Part shown: positions 28,979-38,912 of the stretch, piece by piece | Layout of the letters: the number at the start of each line of letters is the position of its first letter | How positions within the stretch are numbered: position 1 is the first letter of the stretch | NCBI RefSeq assembly: GCF_026130165.1 | Contig: NZ_JAIHOM010000003.1 | Span: 1-64,000, forward strand | Direction of reading: 5' to 3' | Source of the DNA: Spirulina subsalsa FACHB-351 | GTDB taxonomy: Bacteria; Cyanobacteriota; Cyanobacteriia; Cyanobacteriales; Spirulinaceae | DNA length: 64,000 nt | Program-made: the position numbers and the translations under genes | Notes under the pieces: model-generated | Seen by the model: the letters and a program-made list of their open reading frames with translations, nothing else | Databases searched by the model: none | Told to the model about the DNA's origin: nothing

Positions 28979-28992
28979 GGTTGTAGGAAGAG

Positions 28993-29028
28993 GAAACCCG
29001 GCGCTAGTTATTCCGAGCGCCGGGTTTC
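28993..29028 (+). terminator. Perfect 13-bp hairpin after the COP23 gene
   Basis: Arms GAAACCCGGCGCT (28993-29005) and AGCGCCGGGTTTC (29016-29028) pair without mismatch around a 10-base loop, 15 bp past the stop. No long T-tract follows, so termination would be imperfect. The stem belongs to the AAACCCGG-type hairpin family also at 30838-30899, 36942-37003 and 38952-39026. Confidence 0.65.
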
Positions 29029-29185
29029 TCGTTGTTAGGGCATAGTGCAAAATGGGCTAATCGAGTGGTTGATGGTCTATGGTGCCTCTGAGAACTTTTT
29101 GCTCGTAAGACAGAGGATAGAGTCAACAAAACCGCCTAAAATAAGGGTTGCTCTCCTAGTTGTGCAACTTGATTGTTGAAGACCA

Positions 29186-30721
29186 ATGACGAAAATAGCC
29201 CCGACTCCTTCCCATCCTGCATCGACTCGCCCCGATTATGATGTAATTGTCATTGGTTCAGGCATTGGTGGACTGGTGACGGCCACCCAACTGGCGGCGA
29301 AGGGGGCAAAGGTTTTGGTTTTAGAACGGTATTTGATTCCGGGGGGGAGTGCGGGGTATTTCGAGCGAGAGGGCTATTGTTTTGATGTGGGTGCCTCGAT
29401 GATTTTTGGGTTTGGAACCGAAGGCACGACCAATTTACTCACTCGCGCTTTGGATGCAGTGGGGATGAAAATTGAGACGATTCCCGATAGTTGCCAGATT
29501 CATTATCACTTGCCCCAAGGTCTGGAACTCAAGGTGCATCGGGATTATGAGCAGTTTTTAGGGGAATTAGGCGATCGCTTTCCCCAAGAACGTCAAGGCA
29601 TCCGTCGCTTCTATGACGAGTGTTGGCAGGTGTTTAACTGCCTCAATGTTATGGAATTACTCTCCCTCGAAGAATTGGGCTATTTATTCCGCGTCTTTTT
29701 TCAACACCCCCTCGCCTGTTTAGGTTTAGTGAAATATCTGCCCCAAAATGTAGGCGATATTGCCCGACGCTACATTAAAGACCCCGAATTACTCAAATTC
29801 ATTGACATGGAATGTTACTGCTGGTCTGTAGTGCCGGCCGCCAAAACTCCCATGATTAACGCTGGAATGGTCTTTTCTGACCGACATTATGGGGGAATTA
29901 ATTACCCCAAAGGGGGAGTCGGACAAATTGCCCAGAAACTGGTGGAAGGTTTAGAAAAAGCCGGGGGACAAATTCAATATAAAGCCCGAGTGAGTCAGAT
30001 TATTCTAGAAAATGGTCGGGCCGTAGGGGTGCAACTGGCAACCGGAGAACATTACTATGCCACACGGATTGTTTCTAATGCCACCCGTTGGGATACCTTC
30101 GAGAAACTCCTCCCCTCAGAACTCATGCCTCCCTCCGAAAAACGTTGGAAAGAGCGTTATCAAAAGTCCCCCAGTTTCCTCAGTTTACATTTAGGAGTCG
30201 ATGCCTCCGTGTTAGCCGAAGGAACCGAATGCCATCATATCCTGTTAGAAGAGTGGGAGAAGATGGAAGAAGCCGAGGGAACTATTTTTGTCTCGATTCC
30301 CACCCTCCTTGACCCCAGTTTAGCCCCGGCTGGCCATCACATTATTCACAGTTTTACACCCAGTTGGATTAAGGATTGGCAAAACTTATCGACCAAGGAA
30401 TATGAAGAGAAAAAAGAAGCCGCCGCCGACCGTATTATTGACCGTTTAGAGCAGATTTTCCCCCATTTAACCCAAGCCATTGATTATCAAGAAGTAGGAA
30501 CAGCACGCACCCATCGCCGCTTTTTAGGGCGGGATGATGGTACCTATGGCCCCATTCCGCGCCGCAAGTTGGCGGGATTGTTAGGGATGCCCTTCAATCG
30601 AACCGCTATTCCGGGCTTATATTGTGTGGGGGATAGTACGTTCCCCGGACAAGGTTTAAATGCGGTGGCTTTTTCGGGGTTTGCCTGCGCCCATCGGGTG
30701 GCCGTGGATTTGGGCTATTAG
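29186..30721 (+). CDS. crtH: Carotenoid (prolycopene) isomerase
   Basis: A 511-residue flavoprotein of the CrtISO/CrtH family, which isomerises tetra-cis-lycopene to all-trans-lycopene after CrtQ. The FAD fold is [31 protein letters not shown] (about 19-49) with [25 protein letters not shown] next. Other family blocks are [24 protein letters not shown] and the C-terminal [32 protein letters not shown]. Length and motifs point to CrtH rather than the bacterial CrtI desaturase. A dispersed repeat starts 20 bp after the stop. Confidence 0.92.
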   Translation: MTKIAPTPSHPASTRPDYDVIVIGSGIGGLVTATQLAAKGAKVLVLERYLIPGGSAGYFEREGYCFDVGASMIFGFGTEGTTNLLTRALDAVGMKIETIPDSCQIHYHLPQGLELKVHRDYEQFLGELGDRFPQERQGIRRFYDECWQVFNCLNVMELLSLEELGYLFRVFFQHPLACLGLVKYLPQNVGDIARRYIKDPELLKFIDMECYCWSVVPAAKTPMINAGMVFSDRHYGGINYPKGGVGQIAQKLVEGLEKAGGQIQYKARVSQIILENGRAVGVQLATGEHYYATRIVSNATRWDTFEKLLPSELMPPSEKRWKERYQKSPSFLSLHLGVDASVLAEGTECHHILLEEWEKMEEAEGTIFVSIPTLLDPSLAPAGHHIIHSFTPSWIKDWQNLSTKEYEEKKEAAADRIIDRLEQIFPHLTQAIDYQEVGTARTHRRFLGRDDGTYGPIPRRKLAGLLGMPFNRTAIPGLYCVGDSTFPGQGLNAVAFSGFACAHRVAVDLGY

Positions 30722-30740
30722 GCTCCCGCAGACCCTACTT

Positions 30741-30966
30741 AGGGCTTGCTGACTTCGGGAGTCGGGAGTCGGGGAGCAGGGGAGCAGGGGAGTGGGGGGT
30801 CAGGAGTCGGGTGTAATGTCATTGACTAACTTTAGCCAGAAACCGGGTTGCGTTCATTGTCTAGTTTTCTCGATACACCCTAGCAAAAACCCGGTTTCTA
30901 ATATCAATTATCAATTATCAATTCCCTATTCCCTAGCCCCACGAGTAGAGTTATTCAGCAAGCCCT
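30741..30966. repeat. MITE-like dispersed repeat with inverted ends (copy 1)
   Basis: Bounded by AGGGCTTGCTGA (30741-30752) and TCAGCAAGCCCT (30955-30966), 12-bp perfect inverted repeats, with ACTT flanking both sides as a possible target duplication. Inside are GGGAGTC/GGGAGCA runs, a hairpin with arms AGAAACCGGGTT/AACCCGGTTTCT (30838-30849, 30888-30899) and TCAATTA repeats. A highly similar copy lies in opposite orientation at 36868-37085. No coding capacity. Confidence 0.85.
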
Positions 30967-30968
30967 AC

Positions 30969-32042
30969 TTAACGAGAGGGATAGGGAATGAGCAGTAAAC
31001 GCCCTCCCTGTAACTTCCCTGCCCTCTCCTCTCGGTCAAAACGCCAATATTGTTGATACTCGTTCAAGAAGTTCTGCCCTAGAATGCCATCAACTTCTAA
31101 GAGTTTCAATACGGGAGAGGCCAGAATAATGGCATCTAAATCCTGTTGCTCGTGCTGCTCTAACTTCACCTGACGTAAGACCGTTGCTTGAGCGGGTTCT
31201 AAGCCACAAAATCCCTGAATTTGAATGGGAGAACGGTCTTCCTCTCCTAAGTTTAATAATTCTGCTAATCCTTGGGAAATAAACATCCGATCAGCCCCAT
31301 TATCAATTAAAAAGGTAAAGGGGCCTTCGCCATTAATCTCCACCTGCACTAATAACACCCCCAAGCGTTCTACTAATGGCACCTCTGCCTCTAAATTTAG
31401 TTCAGGGTTACTACCGGGAGGGAGCAGGGTTAACATTCGTTGGCGGGGGTCTACTTCTAAATCATAATGACCTAGGACATCCATTCCTAACACTCCGTCG
31501 AGTCTCCCCGGAATGATGACATCGGTAAATTCTAGACCTTGGAGGCCTTCAATTCTCAGGGAATCCCGCGTTAAGGGGGGGAAGGTGTGCAAATTGGCGT
31601 TCATGGTTTCACACTCGTCTCCAGCTACGGCAGAGGTGAGGAGTTCTTGGGGTAAGGCTTTCCCTTGGAGTCCTAAATCCTTGACGGTGGGGGTGGATAA
31701 CATGGAGGTAGAGGCTCCGATGTCAAATAAAAAGGTTGCGGTGCGATCGCCTAGCGTCTCAGAATGAGAATCGCCAATGTGCAAATCCAAGACAAAAACC
31801 CGGGTTCCCGTCAGCGCCCTCAAGGGAATTGTCTCCTCTCCCGTGGTTTGGGGGTGGGGCAAATCTAAATCTTGCAGTTGCACAATAGCACGTAAACCTT
31901 CCGTCAGGGGGAGGGGAGCCGTAGACTGTAACGGATGGAGAATGACCGGGGGGGCGATTTCTGCGAAGGTAGGCTGTTCTCGATAGGGGGTGAGGAACAG
32001 GGTTAAACAAGCTGTAGCGATATAGGAAAATCTGTGCATCAT
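30969..32042 (-). CDS. Secreted retropepsin-like aspartyl protease with two domains
   Basis: A 357-residue protein with an N-terminal signal segment (IATACLTLFLTPYREQPTFA). Two aspartyl-protease-like half domains are visible. The first has FLFDIGASTSMLS (about 103-115) and the second FLIDNGADRMFIS (about 238-250). Each has the D-x-G-A core in which Ser/Thr of the classical DTG/DSG is replaced. Both are followed by hydrophobic-Gly flap-like strands (GRLDGVLGMDVLGHYDLEV, LEVDGILGQNFLNEYQQYWRFD). The internal duplication means one chain could form an active pseudodimer. It is divergent from a large metalloprotease. Confidence 0.8.
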   Translation of the reverse strand: MMHRFSYIATACLTLFLTPYREQPTFAEIAPPVILHPLQSTAPLPLTEGLRAIVQLQDLDLPHPQTTGEETIPLRALTGTRVFVLDLHIGDSHSETLGDRTATFLFDIGASTSMLSTPTVKDLGLQGKALPQELLTSAVAGDECETMNANLHTFPPLTRDSLRIEGLQGLEFTDVIIPGRLDGVLGMDVLGHYDLEVDPRQRMLTLLPPGSNPELNLEAEVPLVERLGVLLVQVEINGEGPFTFLIDNGADRMFISQGLAELLNLGEEDRSPIQIQGFCGLEPAQATVLRQVKLEQHEQQDLDAIILASPVLKLLEVDGILGQNFLNEYQQYWRFDREERAGKLQGGRLLLIPYPSR

Positions 32043-32246
32043 TTTGGGTGAATTGCTCTGAATCTTGAACGGAGAAAACTTTTTCGATAAGCAGGAATCC
32101 GACGAGCTTTTACCCGTCTAGAGAATGCCCCTGATTTGAGGATCTGTCGTCCCGATATTAGCAAAAATCAGAGGGTATACTTAAGAAAAGAGTGGAGTAG
32201 TTGTCCGTTGCTGGTGCGCCGCACTCGATCTGTACCGATTTGTACC

Positions 32247-34976
32247 ATGAAAAGAATTCGCTTCTGGTTCGCTTTAACGCTCTGGTTTCTTGTCGGGTTA
32301 TTGATGGTGCTGTTCCTGTTTCCCCTAACCCTACAAGCTCAATTAACCCCCCCTTGGCAAATCTCCCGCACTCAGAGCCAATCCTTTGAGGACTTGGTGC
32401 AAGGGAAGCGGGAAAAAGAGGGACTTTTTCGACTTTATGAAGGTGCGGGGAAACTCTATCTGGAAATCCAACCAGAACAACTGAATCGAGATTATCTCTT
32501 AATCACCTCCCTAGCCAGTGGTATTGGGGAAGATCGATTAGTCGCTGGGTTTCCCATTCGTAGTTTTCTCTTTCGCTTGCGTCGGGTCAATAATCAGATT
32601 CAGTTTGTTTTACCGAATCTAAATTTTCGGGTAAGTCAAGATCCGGCTGTGGAACGTTCTTTGCAACAGTCTTTTAGTGATTCGGTGTTACAAGTTTTAC
32701 CCATTGCGGCCACTCATCCCACGCGCAATAGTTTGTTAGTGGATTTTACCCGCTTGTTAATGTCTCAGGATGATGTGTCGGGGTTGGGAAATTATTTGAG
32801 TCCCCACTATACTATTGACGCGGACAAGTCCTATCTCAACCAAATTAAGGCTTTCCCGGAAAATATCGAATTAAATGTAGTTTATGGCTTTTCGTCGGGT
32901 AGTCGAGGAACGCTGCCTATTCCTTCGATTCCCGATGCTCGTTCGTTTAATTTAGGGGTTCACTATAGTATCTCTCAACTGCCCCAAGATAATCGCTATG
33001 TTCCCCGCCTCGCGGATGATCGGGTGGGTTATTTTATTAATACTTATCAAGATTTGGGAGATACCCGCAGCCGGGATCCGGTGGTGCGGTATATTAAGCG
33101 CTGGCGACTGGAACCGCAAGATCCCCTCGCGGTGTCTTCTCCTCCGGTGAAGCCGATTGTGTTCTGGTTGGAAAATACGATTCCGGTGGAGTATCGGGAA
33201 GCGGTACGGGAGGGGGTTTTAGCTTGGAATAAGGCGTTTGCAAAGGCGGGGTTTCAGGATGCTATTGTGGTGAAACAAATGCCCGATGATGCGACTTGGG
33301 ATCCGGCGGATGTGCGCTACAATACGGTGCGCTGGTCGAGTACGTCGAGTTCTGGGATTTTGGGGATTGGCCCGTCTCAGATGAATCCGCTCACGGGGGA
33401 AATTCTGGCGGCGGATATTGTGATTAATGGCAATGTGGTGCGCTATCTGCAAGATCAATATCAGAACCTCTCGGGGTTGCATCATGGGTTAGAGGATTCT
33501 CTGTTTACGGAGGATTGGTGTCGCCAAGGGTTAGGGTTTCAACAGTATTGGGGACAAAGTACGGAGGGATGGTCTGAAGAAAGGGAACAGGAGAAGGTTT
33601 CGGCGTTGGAACACCTGATGACGGATTATGACCTCTGTTATGGTTTTGGGGCGTTGGAACAGGCCAATATGGGTATGGTGGGGATGACGTTGTTGGGGGA
33701 TGTGATTCCCCGACAGGCGGCCCGTGAGCAGTATATTAATCAGTTTTTGCGTTTTTTGGTGGCGCACGAAATTGGCCACGCTTTGGGTTTGCGACACAAT
33801 TTCCACGGCAGTACGTTGTTAAAACCGGAGGAGTTGAATAATCTGGATGTGACTCATGATAAGGGCTTAGTGAGTTCGATGATGGACTATGTGGGGGTGA
33901 ATTTGGCTCCGGCTGGTACTCCTCAAGGGGATTTTTTCCCGGTGGTGGTGGGGCCCTATGATTGTTGGGCGATTGAGTATGGCTATAAGCACAGTGGGGC
34001 GTTAGTTTCGGCGGCTGAACGGCGGTTTTTAGATGAGATTGCGAGTCAGTCTAGCCGTCCGGAGTTAGCCTATGCGACGGATGAGGATTTATTCGGGTTT
34101 CAGGATCCGAATGTGAATGCGTTTGATTTGAGTGGGGATGTGTTGACGTTTACTGAGTGGCAATTGGAGAATTCCCGTCGGATGTGGCAACAGTTGGAAC
34201 GGCGCTATCCGGTGGCGGGCGATCGCTATAGTGATATGCGGGCGAAGTTTAATCAGATTTTTAGTTACTATTCCCGCCAAGTGTCTTTTATCTCGAATTT
34301 TATCGGCGGACGTTCGTTTAATCGCGATCGCCCAGGCCGCCCTAATAGTCGTTTACCCTTTCAACAGGTGTCGTTACAGCAACAACGGGAGGCTCTGAAT
34401 TTGTTGCAAAAATATGTTTTTTCGACGGAAGGGTTTAGTTTTTCTTCGCAGTTATTGAATCAATTGGCTCCTTCTCGTTGGCCGGGTGTGGGACGACCGG
34501 TTCCGTTGTTAAATCTGGACTATCCCATTCATGACAATGTTTTGGCACTGCAAGGGCGAATTTTGCGATCGCTGCTTTCCCCCCAACGATTGAGTCGTCT
34601 ACGAGATCAGGAGTTGAAAACCCCCCAAGAGGCCTTAAGTTTGCCGGAGTTGTACGATACCCTTCAAGGGGGTATCTGGTCGGAAGTCTTGCAGGCGGAA
34701 CGATCTGGGATTAATATTTCTAGTCTGCGTCGTTCTTTACAACGGGAACATCTCCAGATTTTGGGGGCTATGGTGCTAGGACGCTCGTCCGTGCCGGAGG
34801 ATGCTAGAACACTCGCTTGGTATGAGTTGAGGCAGCTTCAAGGGGCAATTAACCACGTTCTAGGGCGTTTTGGGGGGCAGTTGGATGCCTATACTCGCGC
34901 CCATCTTGCGGAAACGAGCGATCGCATTACGGGACTATTAAGTGCTACTTTTGAGCAAGTGAGTGTTGACTTATAA
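32247..34976 (+). CDS. Large secreted zinc metalloprotease (DUF5117/DUF4953-type)
   Basis: A 909-residue protein starting MKRIRFWFAL; the longer frame from 32136 adds 37 residues without family character. The N-terminus is a signal or anchor helix (ALTLWFLVGLLMVLFLFPLTLQA). The N-domain has YLEIQPEQLNRDYLLITSLASGIGEDRLVAGFP. The zinc site is HEIGHALGLRHNF (about 507-519), with the metzincin-like third ligand from LRHNFHGS; a downstream SSMMDYVG looks like the Met-turn. This matches the zinc-dependent metalloproteases seen next to DUF5117/DUF5118 domains. Substrate unknown. The short gap to the divergent aspartyl protease suggests linked regulation. Confidence 0.85.
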   Translation: MKRIRFWFALTLWFLVGLLMVLFLFPLTLQAQLTPPWQISRTQSQSFEDLVQGKREKEGLFRLYEGAGKLYLEIQPEQLNRDYLLITSLASGIGEDRLVAGFPIRSFLFRLRRVNNQIQFVLPNLNFRVSQDPAVERSLQQSFSDSVLQVLPIAATHPTRNSLLVDFTRLLMSQDDVSGLGNYLSPHYTIDADKSYLNQIKAFPENIELNVVYGFSSGSRGTLPIPSIPDARSFNLGVHYSISQLPQDNRYVPRLADDRVGYFINTYQDLGDTRSRDPVVRYIKRWRLEPQDPLAVSSPPVKPIVFWLENTIPVEYREAVREGVLAWNKAFAKAGFQDAIVVKQMPDDATWDPADVRYNTVRWSSTSSSGILGIGPSQMNPLTGEILAADIVINGNVVRYLQDQYQNLSGLHHGLEDSLFTEDWCRQGLGFQQYWGQSTEGWSEEREQEKVSALEHLMTDYDLCYGFGALEQANMGMVGMTLLGDVIPRQAAREQYINQFLRFLVAHEIGHALGLRHNFHGSTLLKPEELNNLDVTHDKGLVSSMMDYVGVNLAPAGTPQGDFFPVVVGPYDCWAIEYGYKHSGALVSAAERRFLDEIASQSSRPELAYATDEDLFGFQDPNVNAFDLSGDVLTFTEWQLENSRRMWQQLERRYPVAGDRYSDMRAKFNQIFSYYSRQVSFISNFIGGRSFNRDRPGRPNSRLPFQQVSLQQQREALNLLQKYVFSTEGFSFSSQLLNQLAPSRWPGVGRPVPLLNLDYPIHDNVLALQGRILRSLLSPQRLSRLRDQELKTPQEALSLPELYDTLQGGIWSEVLQAERSGINISSLRRSLQREHLQILGAMVLGRSSVPEDARTLAWYELRQLQGAINHVLGRFGGQLDAYTRAHLAETSDRITGLLSATFEQVSVDL

Positions 34977-35021
34977 TCTTGTGCGCTGAAGCGCTACTAC
35001 GAACCGAACGACTAACTGGAG

Positions 35022-35507
35022 ATGTCCTTAGCGAACGCGGATCAATTTAAAATTACCTTGGCTCCCCTAGAACTAGAGGAAGTCTACCGCCTAGCAGATA
35101 ACCCCGGCAATGGGGCCATTGTCCTGATGAGTGGCACTGTGCGCAACAATACGGACGGTAAGGGGGTGAGGTTTCTAGAGTATCAGGCCTATGAACCTAT
35201 GGCGATCGCAATTTTCCAAAACATCGCCCAGAATATCCGTCGAGAGTGGCCTGCAACCAATCAGGTCATTATTCACCATCGCATCGGACGGCTACAGATT
35301 GGGGAAATTAGCGTCCTCGTCGCCGTAGGATGTCCCCATCGCGGAGAAGCCTTTGCTGCTTGTCAGTATGCCATTGATACCTTAAAGCACAATGCACCCA
35401 TCTGGAAAAAAGAACACTGGGTAGACGGTTCCAGTCAATGGGTGAGTATTGGGGCCTGTGAAGAGGATTCAGGGAAGACAAAAACTCCTCTGAGAAGTGA
35501 GAAGTGA
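35022..35507 (+). CDS. moaE: Molybdopterin synthase catalytic subunit
   Basis: A 161-residue MoaE, which transfers sulfur from MoaD to precursor Z. Family blocks include GAIVLMSGTVRNNTDGKGVRFLEYQAYEPMA (about 27-57), VIIHHRIGRLQIGEISVLVAVGCPHRGEAFAACQYAIDTLKHNAPIWKKEHWVDGSSQWV with the catalytic Lys residues. The last 15 or so residues (GKTKTPLRSEK) run into a GAGAAGTGA tandem repeat, so the C-terminus is repeat-derived. No moaD is adjacent; moaC is at 27.0 kb. Confidence 0.95.
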   Translation: MSLANADQFKITLAPLELEEVYRLADNPGNGAIVLMSGTVRNNTDGKGVRFLEYQAYEPMAIAIFQNIAQNIRREWPATNQVIIHHRIGRLQIGEISVLVAVGCPHRGEAFAACQYAIDTLKHNAPIWKKEHWVDGSSQWVSIGACEEDSGKTKTPLRSEK

Positions 35508-35600
35508 GAAGGGAGAAGTGAGAAGTGAGAATTATTATCGACTCCCCCTCTCCCCCGCTCCCCCGCTCCCCGAGTTATTCAGTAAGCCCTAGCTAGGGAT
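35490..35600. repeat. Mixed tandem repeat and dispersed-repeat end
   Basis: A run of AGAAGTGAG units (35492-35530), which encodes the moaE tail, is followed by CTCCCCCG units and then TTATTCAGTAAGCCCTA (35574-35590), the dispersed repeat end motif. It fills the space between the convergent moaE and egtD genes. Confidence 0.75.
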
Positions 35601-35604
35601 GCCA

Positions 35605-36630
35605 CTAAAATTGAACCTTTTGGACTTGACAAAGCATTAAGCCAAACCACTCTTTTTCATCAACCCATCCCCCAATAGATTTTAAACCCTGTTGACTTAA
35701 ATAGTCGGGTAACGTTTGCCAGTTAAACTTACGAGAAATTTCCGTGTGGATAGTTTCTCCAGCTTTAAAATCTAGGGTTAAATTGAGGCTGTTTAAACTT
35801 ACTTTATGGTCCGCTTGCGCGTCTAAGTACATCTCAATTTGATGGTCTTTGCTGTTATAAATTGCCCGATGTTTAAACAAACTCAAGTTAAAGTTACCAT
35901 CAAAGCGCCAGTTCAAATGTTCGAGCATATTTAGATTAAAAGCGGCCGTGACTCCTTGACTGTCATTGTAAGCCGCTTCCAGCACATCAGGGGACTTTTG
36001 TAAATCCACTCCCAGTAAAAAATAGTCTCCCGGTTGTAATCCTTGGGCGACTTCTTGTAAAAAGCGATCGCAATCTTGGGAAGTAAAGTTACCAATACTA
36101 CTCCCTAAAAAGATGACCAAGCGCCCCGGAGGAGTATTTTCGATCAATTGTTCTAATGCCTCATCATAAGTGCCAACTAACCCAGTAACTTTTAAATTAG
36201 GGTAATCTGTAACCAATTGTTTGGCACTTTCCACTAGAATCTCTGCACTCACATCAATGGGAACATAATGCACAGAATCCCCCAACGTTTGATAGGCATT
36301 TAACAACAAACGGGTTTTTGTAGAACTGCCACTGCCCAACTCGACAATTTCACAAAGTCCAGTCATAGCAGCAATTTCATTGGCACACTTTTGTAGAATA
36401 CTCGCCTCAGTGCGGGTGGGATAATATTCCGGGAGTTGACAAATTTGCTCAAACAGTTGAGAACCTTTGGCATCATAAAAGTAACGAGCAGGCAAGGTTT
36501 TAGGAATTTTTTTAAACCCTTCAATAATTTCTGGGTCAAAGTTAGGGTTATAAATGGGTTGATTGTGATGCAGATATTGAATCTCAATATCACCAACAAG
36601 CGACGGGCTAGTTTGAGCAGATGAAATCAT
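35605..36630 (-). CDS. egtD: L-histidine N-alpha-methyltransferase (EgtD-like)
   Basis: A 341-residue SAM-dependent methyltransferase of the EgtD family that trimethylates histidine to hercynine, the ergothioneine precursor. Seen blocks are PKTLPARYFYDAKGSQLFEQICQLPEYYPTRTEASIL (about 42-78), motif I VELGSGSSTKTRLLL (about 93-107), VPIDVSAEIL and the GSSIGNF loop with LLGVDLQK. The pattern identifies the family strongly. The sulfoxide synthase EgtB, often adjacent, is not in the window. Confidence 0.92.
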   Translation of the reverse strand: MISSAQTSPSLVGDIEIQYLHHNQPIYNPNFDPEIIEGFKKIPKTLPARYFYDAKGSQLFEQICQLPEYYPTRTEASILQKCANEIAAMTGLCEIVELGSGSSTKTRLLLNAYQTLGDSVHYVPIDVSAEILVESAKQLVTDYPNLKVTGLVGTYDEALEQLIENTPPGRLVIFLGSSIGNFTSQDCDRFLQEVAQGLQPGDYFLLGVDLQKSPDVLEAAYNDSQGVTAAFNLNMLEHLNWRFDGNFNLSLFKHRAIYNSKDHQIEMYLDAQADHKVSLNSLNLTLDFKAGETIHTEISRKFNWQTLPDYLSQQGLKSIGGWVDEKEWFGLMLCQVQKVQF

Positions 36631-36867
36631 TAGGCTAAAGAGCGAATCTGTGTGAGTAAGAACCTATTTGCAAAGTACCTTACTTGGGATTCTTGAGCAA
36701 GGACTTATAGCTAATGATACTTCCCTTGGCAGAGGGGACCGAGGCCTTAAGATGGCTTTTGACTTCTGAGGGCTGAGTTTCCCCTTGAACCAAGGCTGAC
36801 AACTTAAGCTTGTGTGCCTTTTGTCAAGTCCCAGATATAGCGTTTAATAAATTTGACAACGCTATTT

Positions 36868-37085
36868 AGGGTTTACTGAATAACTCTACTCGTGGAGCTA
36901 GGGAACAGGGAATAGGCAATTGATAATTGATAATTGACATGAGAAACCGGGTTTTTGCTAGGGTGTATCGAGAAAACTAGACAATGAATGCAACCCGGTT
37001 TCTGGCTAAAGTTAGTCAAAGTTAGTCAATGACATTACACCCGACTCCTGACCTCCCCTGCTCCCCTGCTCCCCTGCCCCCCTGC
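36868..37085. repeat. MITE-like dispersed repeat (copy 2, inverted relative to copy 1)
   Basis: The sequence from AGGGTTTACTGAATAACTC onward is nearly identical to the reverse complement of 30741-30966. It includes the AGAAACCGGGTT/AACCCGGTTTCT hairpin (36942-37003). This copy carries a 10-bp duplication (AGTTAGTCAA twice near 37014-37032), and its far terminal repeat is missing or eroded. Confidence 0.85.
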
Positions 37086-37093
37086 TCCCCTAT

Positions 37094-37135
37094 TCCCTAA
37101 CCTTGACCAGAGGAGAAAAGGCTTAACTGGTCAAG
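37094..37135 (+). repeat. Hairpin repeat TTGACCAG/CTGGTCAA
   Basis: The stem TTGACCAG...CTGGTCAA is separated by AGGAGAAAAGGCTTAA, almost identical to the loop of the hairpin at 24623-24656. The single difference in the left arm (C for A) is matched by a compensating change in the right arm (G for T). Confidence 0.75.
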
Positions 37136-37385
37136 ATTGCCCAAGACCTGTTCCTCAACTCTGCAAATAATTATGGCAAAAATTTAAGAATTATTGCACT
37201 TAAACAACTGTCATGTTGTTAAAATTATCCCCTAAAAGCGCGCCAAACTAGGGATTATAGGCACTTGTAGCCCTTCGTTCTGCCCATTGAAGGATGAAAC
37301 AGGAAATTCCCCTATCTGAGAAAATGCTTTAGCAATGCAGGCCAAAAAATCGGGTCGCATTCAACCTACTGGAGGCAGAGATTCT

Positions 37386-38912
37386 ATGAAATTGGCTTAT
37401 TGGATGTATGCGGGACCAGCCCATATCGGCACCCTGCGGATTGCAAGTTCTTTTAAAAATGTTCATGCCATTATGCACGCCCCTTTAGGGGATGATTATT
37501 TTAATGTTATGCGTTCGATGTTGGAACGAGAGCGCGATTTTACTCCAGTAACGGCCAGTGTGGTAGATCGGAATGTCTTAGCGCGGGGATCTCAAGAAAA
37601 GGTCGTTGATAACATCACCCGGAAAGATCGCGAAGAATCACCAGATTTAATTGTTCTCACCCCCACTTGTACCTCCAGCATCTTACAAGAAGATTTACAA
37701 AACTTTGTAGATCGCGCTCAACTCGATGCGCGGGGGGATGTACTGTTAGCGGATGTAAACCATTATCGGGTGAACGAATTGCAAGCAGGCGATCGCACCC
37801 TACAACAAATTGTCCAGTTTTACCTCGAAAAAGCCCGCAAAAAAGGGGACTTACCCACCGAGAAAACCGCCAAACCCAGCGTTAATATTATCGGGATTTC
37901 CACCCTCGGATTCCACAATCAACACGACTGCACCGAATTAAAACGCCTCATGTCCGACTTAGGCATTGAAGTCAACGAAGTTATCCCCGAAGGTGCCAGC
38001 GTTCACAACCTCAAAAACCTTCCCCAAGCGTGGTTTAACCTCGTCCCCTATCGGGAATTAGGCTTAATGACCGCCCAATACTTAGAACAAGAGTTCGGGA
38101 TGCCCTGTGTAGATATTACCCCGATGGGAGTAGTAGAAACAGCCCGGTGTATTCGCAAAATTCAACAGCTACTCAATGCACAAGGGGCGGGGGTAGACTA
38201 TGAAGAGTATATTGACCATCAAACGCGCCATGTCTCCCAGGCCGCTTGGTTTTCCCGTTCCATCGACTGCCAAAACCTCACCGGGAAAAAGGCCGTCGTG
38301 TTTGGGGATAACACCCACGCCGCCGCGATGACCAAGATTTTAGCGCGGGAGATGGGGATTCATGTAGTCCTAGCGGGGACTTATTGCAAGTATGATGCTG
38401 ACTGGTTTAAAGCCCAGGTGAGCGAATATTGTGACGAGGTACTGATTAGTGATGATAACGGAGCGATTGGGGATGCGATCGCCCGTTTGGAGCCTGCCGC
38501 CATCTTCGGCACCCAAATGGAACGTCATATCGGCAAACGTTTAAACATCCCCTGCGGAGTCATTGCCGCCCCCATTCACATCCAAAACTTCCCCATTGGC
38601 TACCGTCCTTTCCTCGGCTACGAAGGCACAAATCAAGTCGCCGATTTAGTCTACAATTCCTTTACCTTGGGCATGGAAGATCATCTCTTAGAAATCTTTG
38701 GGGGTCATGATACTAAAGAAGTGATCACTAAAGGAATGTCCGCCGATTCTGATTTGAATTGGACCAAAGAAGCCCAAGCGACCTTAAATCAAGTCCCCGG
38801 TTTTGTACGCGGTAAAGTCAAGCGCAATACAGAAAAATTCGCCCGTGAACGAGGTTTAAGTGAGATCAGCCTAGAAGTGTTCTATGCCGCTAAAGAAGCC
38901 GTAGGCGCTTAA
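37386..38912 (+). CDS. chlB: Light-independent protochlorophyllide reductase subunit B
   Basis: A 508-residue ChlB, part of the nitrogenase-like dark protochlorophyllide reductase with ChlN and ChlL. I use ATG 37386, giving the canonical N-terminus [77 protein letters not shown]; the frame extends 17 codons upstream without family character. The cluster-liganding Asp/Cys region ([14 protein letters not shown]) and the C-terminal domain are complete. chlN and chlL are not in the window. An AAATCGGGTTT-type hairpin follows the stop. Confidence 0.97.
   Translation: MKLAYWMYAGPAHIGTLRIASSFKNVHAIMHAPLGDDYFNVMRSMLERERDFTPVTASVVDRNVLARGSQEKVVDNITRKDREESPDLIVLTPTCTSSILQEDLQNFVDRAQLDARGDVLLADVNHYRVNELQAGDRTLQQIVQFYLEKARKKGDLPTEKTAKPSVNIIGISTLGFHNQHDCTELKRLMSDLGIEVNEVIPEGASVHNLKNLPQAWFNLVPYRELGLMTAQYLEQEFGMPCVDITPMGVVETARCIRKIQQLLNAQGAGVDYEEYIDHQTRHVSQAAWFSRSIDCQNLTGKKAVVFGDNTHAAAMTKILAREMGIHVVLAGTYCKYDADWFKAQVSEYCDEVLISDDNGAIGDAIARLEPAAIFGTQMERHIGKRLNIPCGVIAAPIHIQNFPIGYRPFLGYEGTNQVADLVYNSFTLGMEDHLLEIFGGHDTKEVITKGMSADSDLNWTKEAQATLNQVPGFVRGKVKRNTEKFARERGLSEISLEVFYAAKEAVGA

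Larger units (their letters stand above)
36631..37385. other. Repeat-rich 755-bp spacer upstream of chlB
   Basis: No gene found. It holds a CTTGACAA/TTGTCA-type hairpin (36802-36830, minus orientation), a hairpin ATAGCGTT/AACGCTAT (36837-36844 with 36858-36865), a second MITE-like repeat copy (36868-37085), heptanucleotide tracts and another hairpin relative (37094-37135). The chlB promoter should lie in 37136-37330, where the dyad AACAAC-TGTCAT-GTTGTT (37203-37220) may be an operator. Confidence 0.6.
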
